In this document: in pieces, positions 62,042 to 64,000 of the stretch
How positions within the stretch are numbered: the first letter of the stretch is position 1
Layout of the letters: each line of letters opens with the position of its first letter
Assembly: GCF_900109575.1 (NCBI RefSeq)
Contig: NZ_FOAF01000003.1
Location: 372,001-436,000, forward strand
Source: Olivibacter domesticus
Lineage (GTDB): Bacteria > Bacteroidota > Bacteroidia > Sphingobacteriales > Sphingobacteriaceae
Direction of reading: 5' to 3'
Length of the DNA: 64,000 bases
Program-made: the position numbers and the translations under genes
Notes under the pieces: generated by a model
What the model saw: only the letters and a program-made list of their open reading frames with translations
Told to the model about the DNA's origin: nothing
The model's database searches: none

Positions 62042-63700
62042 TTACTTGTTCAAGACTTCTATGATAGGACTACCAATGCTTCCATTAGGTTCTTGTATGT
62101 GAAGAAGTCCGGCTACCGTTGCCGCAATGTCTGTCATATTGGTAACTCGGTTAGTAGCGCCATGTTTTATACCCCAGCCCATCCAGACGAGGGGAATATG
62201 CGAGTCATATGGATTCCAATTACCGTGTGTAGTTCCGGTAGACTTTGGAGAGCCACTGTACCATTGAGGTTCTAGTACAATTTGAATAGCACCGCTACGC
62301 TTGTAGTTATAGCCATTGATTATACGTTCTTTTATACGCGCTGGAATAGCCGCCTCCGATGCTTTATCCATATCTGTTACAAAAGCTACTCCCTCCAAGG
62401 TTTTTAAATAATTGATAGCTGCGGAACGAATGGCAACCTCATCAAGATTTTGCTGTTTAATCAAGGTATTATTTAAATGTACTTGATAATTGCTTAGGCT
62501 AATGACAATCTTTTCCTGGCCAAATTTTGCCTTTAACAAATCATTCAAACCTTTTTGTGCTGTTTTTGAATTAAAATATCCACCATTTCCTTTTTGGTCT
62601 GTAAAAAATTGAGGATTATGGGCTGCACCGTGATCGGCAGTCAAAAAGATAGTGTATTGTCCCTCGCCTACAGTTTGATCAAGATATTTGAAAAAGCTTT
62701 CTAAATCTTTGTCAAGGCGGAGATAATTATCTTCCACTTCAATAGAATTGATAGCAAACTGATGACCGATTTTATCTGGAGAGGAGATACTTATAGCTAA
62801 AAAATCTGTACATCCTTCCGGATTATTTCCCATCTGTTCATTGGCCACGGCGGCTTTAGCGAGTTCCAATGTTAGGGTATTACCATAGGGAGTGGTAGCT
62901 ACTAAGCCTAGTCCGTTTTGTTTAATTAATTGAGATGTTTTGACGGGAAAAATGGCCTTTTCTGTTCCTTTGAATTTTCCCTCGTAAGGATTATCGTCGG
63001 CTATACTCTGTTTATAACTTGCAATTGGGTACAGTGTGTTCCAATCTTGCTTTAAATATTTCTCGGCTAGCTTCTGCTTATTGAAGTCTTTTACCCATTT
63101 AGGTAAGTCTTTCATATAAAATGAACTACTTATCCAATCACCACTGTTATCAAACCAATAAGCTGCATCTGCAAAATGGCCGGCAGGCAAAATTGCTCCT
63201 CTGTCCTTTATTGCTATTCCTATTACTTTTGAACGGAAATTTGTTGCCAATTTAAGTTCGTCAGTAACGGTTGACGCGAGTAAATTTTTAGGAGACATTT
63301 TTCCCGCGCTATTGTCAACAGCTGTTCCCACAGGTATTGCACTGTCGTCTTCGGTACAATACATATTTTGGCCCGTTGCTTGAATAATGAAATCATTTCC
63401 AGCGATGCCATGTATCGCGGGCGTTGTGCCTGTATAAACAGAACTATGGCCTATGGCGGTAATTGTTGGAATATAATTAATATAGGTGTTTTCGCAACTG
63501 AAACCATCGTTCAATAAACGCTTAAATCCACCTTCACTATATCGATCAAAATATCTATATAAATAATCCCAACGCATCTGATCAACCATTATGCCAACCA
63601 TTAGCTTTGGCCGTTCAACATTTTTTGAATTGTTTGGCTGTGCACGTAAAGCAAAAATACTAAAGAAGCACCATAGAATAAAAAGTCGTTTTAATACCAT
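62042..63700 (-). CDS. PafA-type alkaline phosphatase
   Basis: The 552-residue exported protein has a signal peptide (cleavage near LRAQ, residue 21) and an alkaline phosphatase superfamily domain of the PafA type. Key residues are all present: D40 in MVDQMRWD (zinc), the nucleophile T79 in IPTITAIGHSS, N102 in GND, K164 and R166 in IKDRGAILP, and the late metal ligands in TADHGAAHNP and THGNW. PafA enzymes hydrolyse phosphomonoesters in the periplasm and are constitutive in Bacteroidota, not phosphate-regulated. Single gene with its own terminator. Confidence 0.93.
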   Translation of the reverse strand: MVLKRLFILWCFFSIFALRAQPNNSKNVERPKLMVGIMVDQMRWDYLYRYFDRYSEGGFKRLLNDGFSCENTYINYIPTITAIGHSSVYTGTTPAIHGIAGNDFIIQATGQNMYCTEDDSAIPVGTAVDNSAGKMSPKNLLASTVTDELKLATNFRSKVIGIAIKDRGAILPAGHFADAAYWFDNSGDWISSSFYMKDLPKWVKDFNKQKLAEKYLKQDWNTLYPIASYKQSIADDNPYEGKFKGTEKAIFPVKTSQLIKQNGLGLVATTPYGNTLTLELAKAAVANEQMGNNPEGCTDFLAISISSPDKIGHQFAINSIEVEDNYLRLDKDLESFFKYLDQTVGEGQYTIFLTADHGAAHNPQFFTDQKGNGGYFNSKTAQKGLNDLLKAKFGQEKIVISLSNYQVHLNNTLIKQQNLDEVAIRSAAINYLKTLEGVAFVTDMDKASEAAIPARIKERIINGYNYKRSGAIQIVLEPQWYSGSPKSTGTTHGNWNPYDSHIPLVWMGWGIKHGATNRVTNMTDIAATVAGLLHIQEPNGSIGSPIIEVLNK

Positions 63701-63794
63701 ATTATAAGTTGTTTGATGGCAAACTTCGTAAATTATGAGATGAAATAGGAAGTTCTCATGTGATTTTTCTGTTATACTTATCCTGATATAAAGA

Positions 63795-63826
63795 AAAAGG
63801 CATCCGCCAGATGAAGGATGCCTTTT
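63795..63826 (-). terminator. Rho-independent terminator of the E2 gene
   Basis: AAAAGGCATCC (63795-63805) and GGATGCCTTTT (63816-63826) form an 11-bp stem with a 10-nt loop. On the minus strand it ends in TTTTTCTTT and follows the stop at 63845 by 18 bp. Confidence 0.9.
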
Positions 63827-63844
63827 AATAGTGATTAATTAACC

Positions 63845-64000
63845 TTAAACCAATAGTCTCACTGGCTCTTCGAGCAATGATTTAACGGTTTGTAAAAACG
63901 CAGCACCTGTCGCGCCGTCTACTACGCGGTGGTCGCAACTAAGCGTTAATTTCATAATATTGCCTGGAACTACGGCACCATTTTTAACTACTGGAACCTG
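63845..64000 (-). CDS. Dihydrolipoamide acyltransferase (2-oxo acid dehydrogenase E2), C-terminal end (cut by window edge)
   Basis: The minus strand from the right edge encodes 51 residues then TAA at 63845. They include the catalytic motif SCDHRVVDGATGAAF, in which His and Asp are the acyltransferase active-site residues, and end in LLEEPVRLLV, the usual C-terminus of pyruvate dehydrogenase E2. The enzyme transfers acetyl from lipoate to CoA in the cytoplasm. The N-terminal lipoyl domains lie outside the window. A pyruvate-type E2 is likelier than 2-oxoglutarate E2 because of LLEEPVRLL, but this is not certain. Confidence 0.9.
   Translation of the reverse strand, partial: QVPVVKNGAVVPGNIMKLTLSCDHRVVDGATGAAFLQTVKSLLEEPVRLLV

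Noticed and set aside
1-64000. tRNA, rRNA, CRISPR array, integrase, transposase, phage gene
   Set aside because: None recognised in any non-coding stretch or among the translated genes. Absence of tRNA is by eye and would need a covariance search.

Overview
The window is about 64 kb of a Bacteroidota chromosome, most likely from the family Sphingobacteriaceae (Sphingobacterium/Olivibacter/Pedobacter-like). The evidence is the set of MacB/FtsX-type permeases of about 800 residues, the TonB-dependent and OMP_b-brl receptors with CarboxypepD_reg-like N-termini, the WG-repeat, DUF2027 and DUF6728 families, a PafA-type alkaline phosphatase, and promoters of the phylum's own type. Four promoters have a TTG element, 19-20 nt, then TAnnTTTG (12104-12134, 20165-20195, 45137-45167 on minus, 59184-59214 on minus). 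No rRNA, tRNA, CRISPR array, insertion sequence or phage gene was seen.

Left end (1-7.3 kb): two tandem-duplicated FtsX permeases (one cut by the window edge), a DUF2027 protein that lacks its usual Smr domain, a small XRE regulator, a BamA-like outer-membrane protein and a WG-repeat protein. 7.3-26 kb is a mixed metabolic region: a PLP enzyme, dipeptidyl peptidase, MFS exporter, beta-hydroxyacid dehydrogenase with a DUF2132 protein, two-subunit molybdenum hydroxylase (iorAB-like), YdgJ-like oxidoreductase, VWA/MoxR pair, siderophore receptor, cydAB and a histidine-phosphatase lipoprotein.

26.4-42.6 kb is the most structured region. One adaptor, one ABC ATPase and four consecutive, diverged FtsX permeases lie on the minus strand, followed by a protein built of 18-residue TSGGS repeats. 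The adaptor diverges from a sigma-54-type response regulator and its histidine kinase. The divergent intergenic region carries two tandem 16-bp palindromes of the form TGTnCG-N4-CGnACA. The same arrangement occurs about 270 bp upstream of the orphan permease at the left end. I infer that the two-component system controls both permease loci and that the single ATPase may serve all the permeases. The spacers between the permeases share a family of short-word hairpin repeats.

42.6-64 kb is largely housekeeping: LMW phosphatase, ComB, GcvT, RNase HII, a CBM9-like protein with a large outer-membrane protein, M16 protease, deformylase, TRIC channel, Aat, RbfA, HflX, RecG, RidA, a 46-residue DUF6728-like protein, an abundant-type OmpA protein, rhodanese, M28 peptidase, PafA phosphatase, and the C-terminus of a dihydrolipoamide acyltransferase at the right edge.
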